Part shown: positions 5,402-5,521 of the stretch, in pieces | Position numbering within the stretch: position 1 is the stretch's first letter | How the letters are laid out: each line of letters starts with the position of its first letter | Assembly (NCBI GenBank): GCA_016199665.1 | Contig: JACQGG010000226.1 | Coordinates: forward strand, 1 to 5,521 | Length of the DNA: 5,521 nt | Reading direction: 5' to 3' | Source of the DNA: Acidobacteriota bacterium | GTDB lineage: Bacteria > Acidobacteriota > UBA6911 > JACQSX01 | Made by a program: the position numbers and the translations under genes | The notes under the pieces: model-generated | The model's database searches: none | What the model was told of the DNA's origin: nothing | What the model saw: the letters and a program-made list of their open reading frames with translations, nothing else

Positions 5402-5521
5402 GACACGAAGCGTGAGGAAATCCTGGTGCCCAATTGAGAGGCCCATCCGCAGATTGCGGCCTTCTCCAGGCAGGCTGAGGGAAAACAGGCGCCCACACGC
5501 CGGATCGAAGGGCAGCAGACC
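5402..5521. other. Non-coding tail after the propeller gene
   Basis: No supported gene is seen. Two small hairpins are present: CACG/CGTG around AAG (5404-5414) and CCGCA/TGCGG around GAT (5447-5459). Neither is followed by a T-run, so no intrinsic terminator can be called. The window ends here. Confidence 0.5.

Noticed and set aside
1..5521. A single functional system linking glycosyltransferase, hydrolase and propeller
   Set aside because: Orientations alternate, a terminator and a transposon relic separate the genes, and no shared pathway motif is seen. The window alone does not support a joint function.

Overview
The window looks like a chromosomal segment of an acidobacterium (inference). 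The main clue is the N-terminus of a winged-helix regulator whose pattern (FRLD, LTPKALEILLVLVRNHGRLV, EELM, VWPGTFVEEGNLT) is typical of the large Acidobacteriota family of wHTH proteins fused to sensor or repeat domains. No RNA gene, CRISPR array or phage gene is visible.

Layout, left to right. (1) 1-229, minus: start of the winged-helix regulator, cut by the window edge. (2) 230-595: divergent intergenic region. It holds a candidate promoter for the regulator, four tandem 11-bp direct repeats at 404-447 that look like binding sites for an OmpR/PhoB-type winged-helix protein, and two inverted repeats. (3) 596-2362, plus: polytopic membrane protein of the GT-C / family 39 glycosyltransferase type, ending in a strong hairpin terminator. 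(4) 2530-3387, minus: exported or membrane-anchored alpha/beta hydrolase with a complete Ser-Asp-His set, convergent to the glycosyltransferase. (5) 3433-3915: decayed REP-associated tyrosine transposase (RAYT) lacking its N-terminal catalytic half and carrying a frameshift, flanked by inverted copies of a 21-bp REP-like element. (6) 4052-5401, plus: secreted six-bladed beta-propeller of NHL-like repeats, much more GC-rich than the rest. (7) 5402-5521: non-coding tail with only small hairpins.

The most interesting structure is the REP-like family. Two copies bracket the RAYT remnant in inverted orientation (20/21 identical). A third copy (18/21 identical to the middle one) lies about 1 kb away and forms much of the glycosyltransferase terminator. 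The middle copy lies just upstream of the hydrolase's candidate -10 box. The hydrolase gene is therefore enclosed by REP copies, and two of the three appear to have become part of gene-expression signals. The three complete genes share no obvious pathway and are not an operon: orientations alternate and each seems to be its own transcription unit. I see no defence system or other clearly new multi-gene system here.
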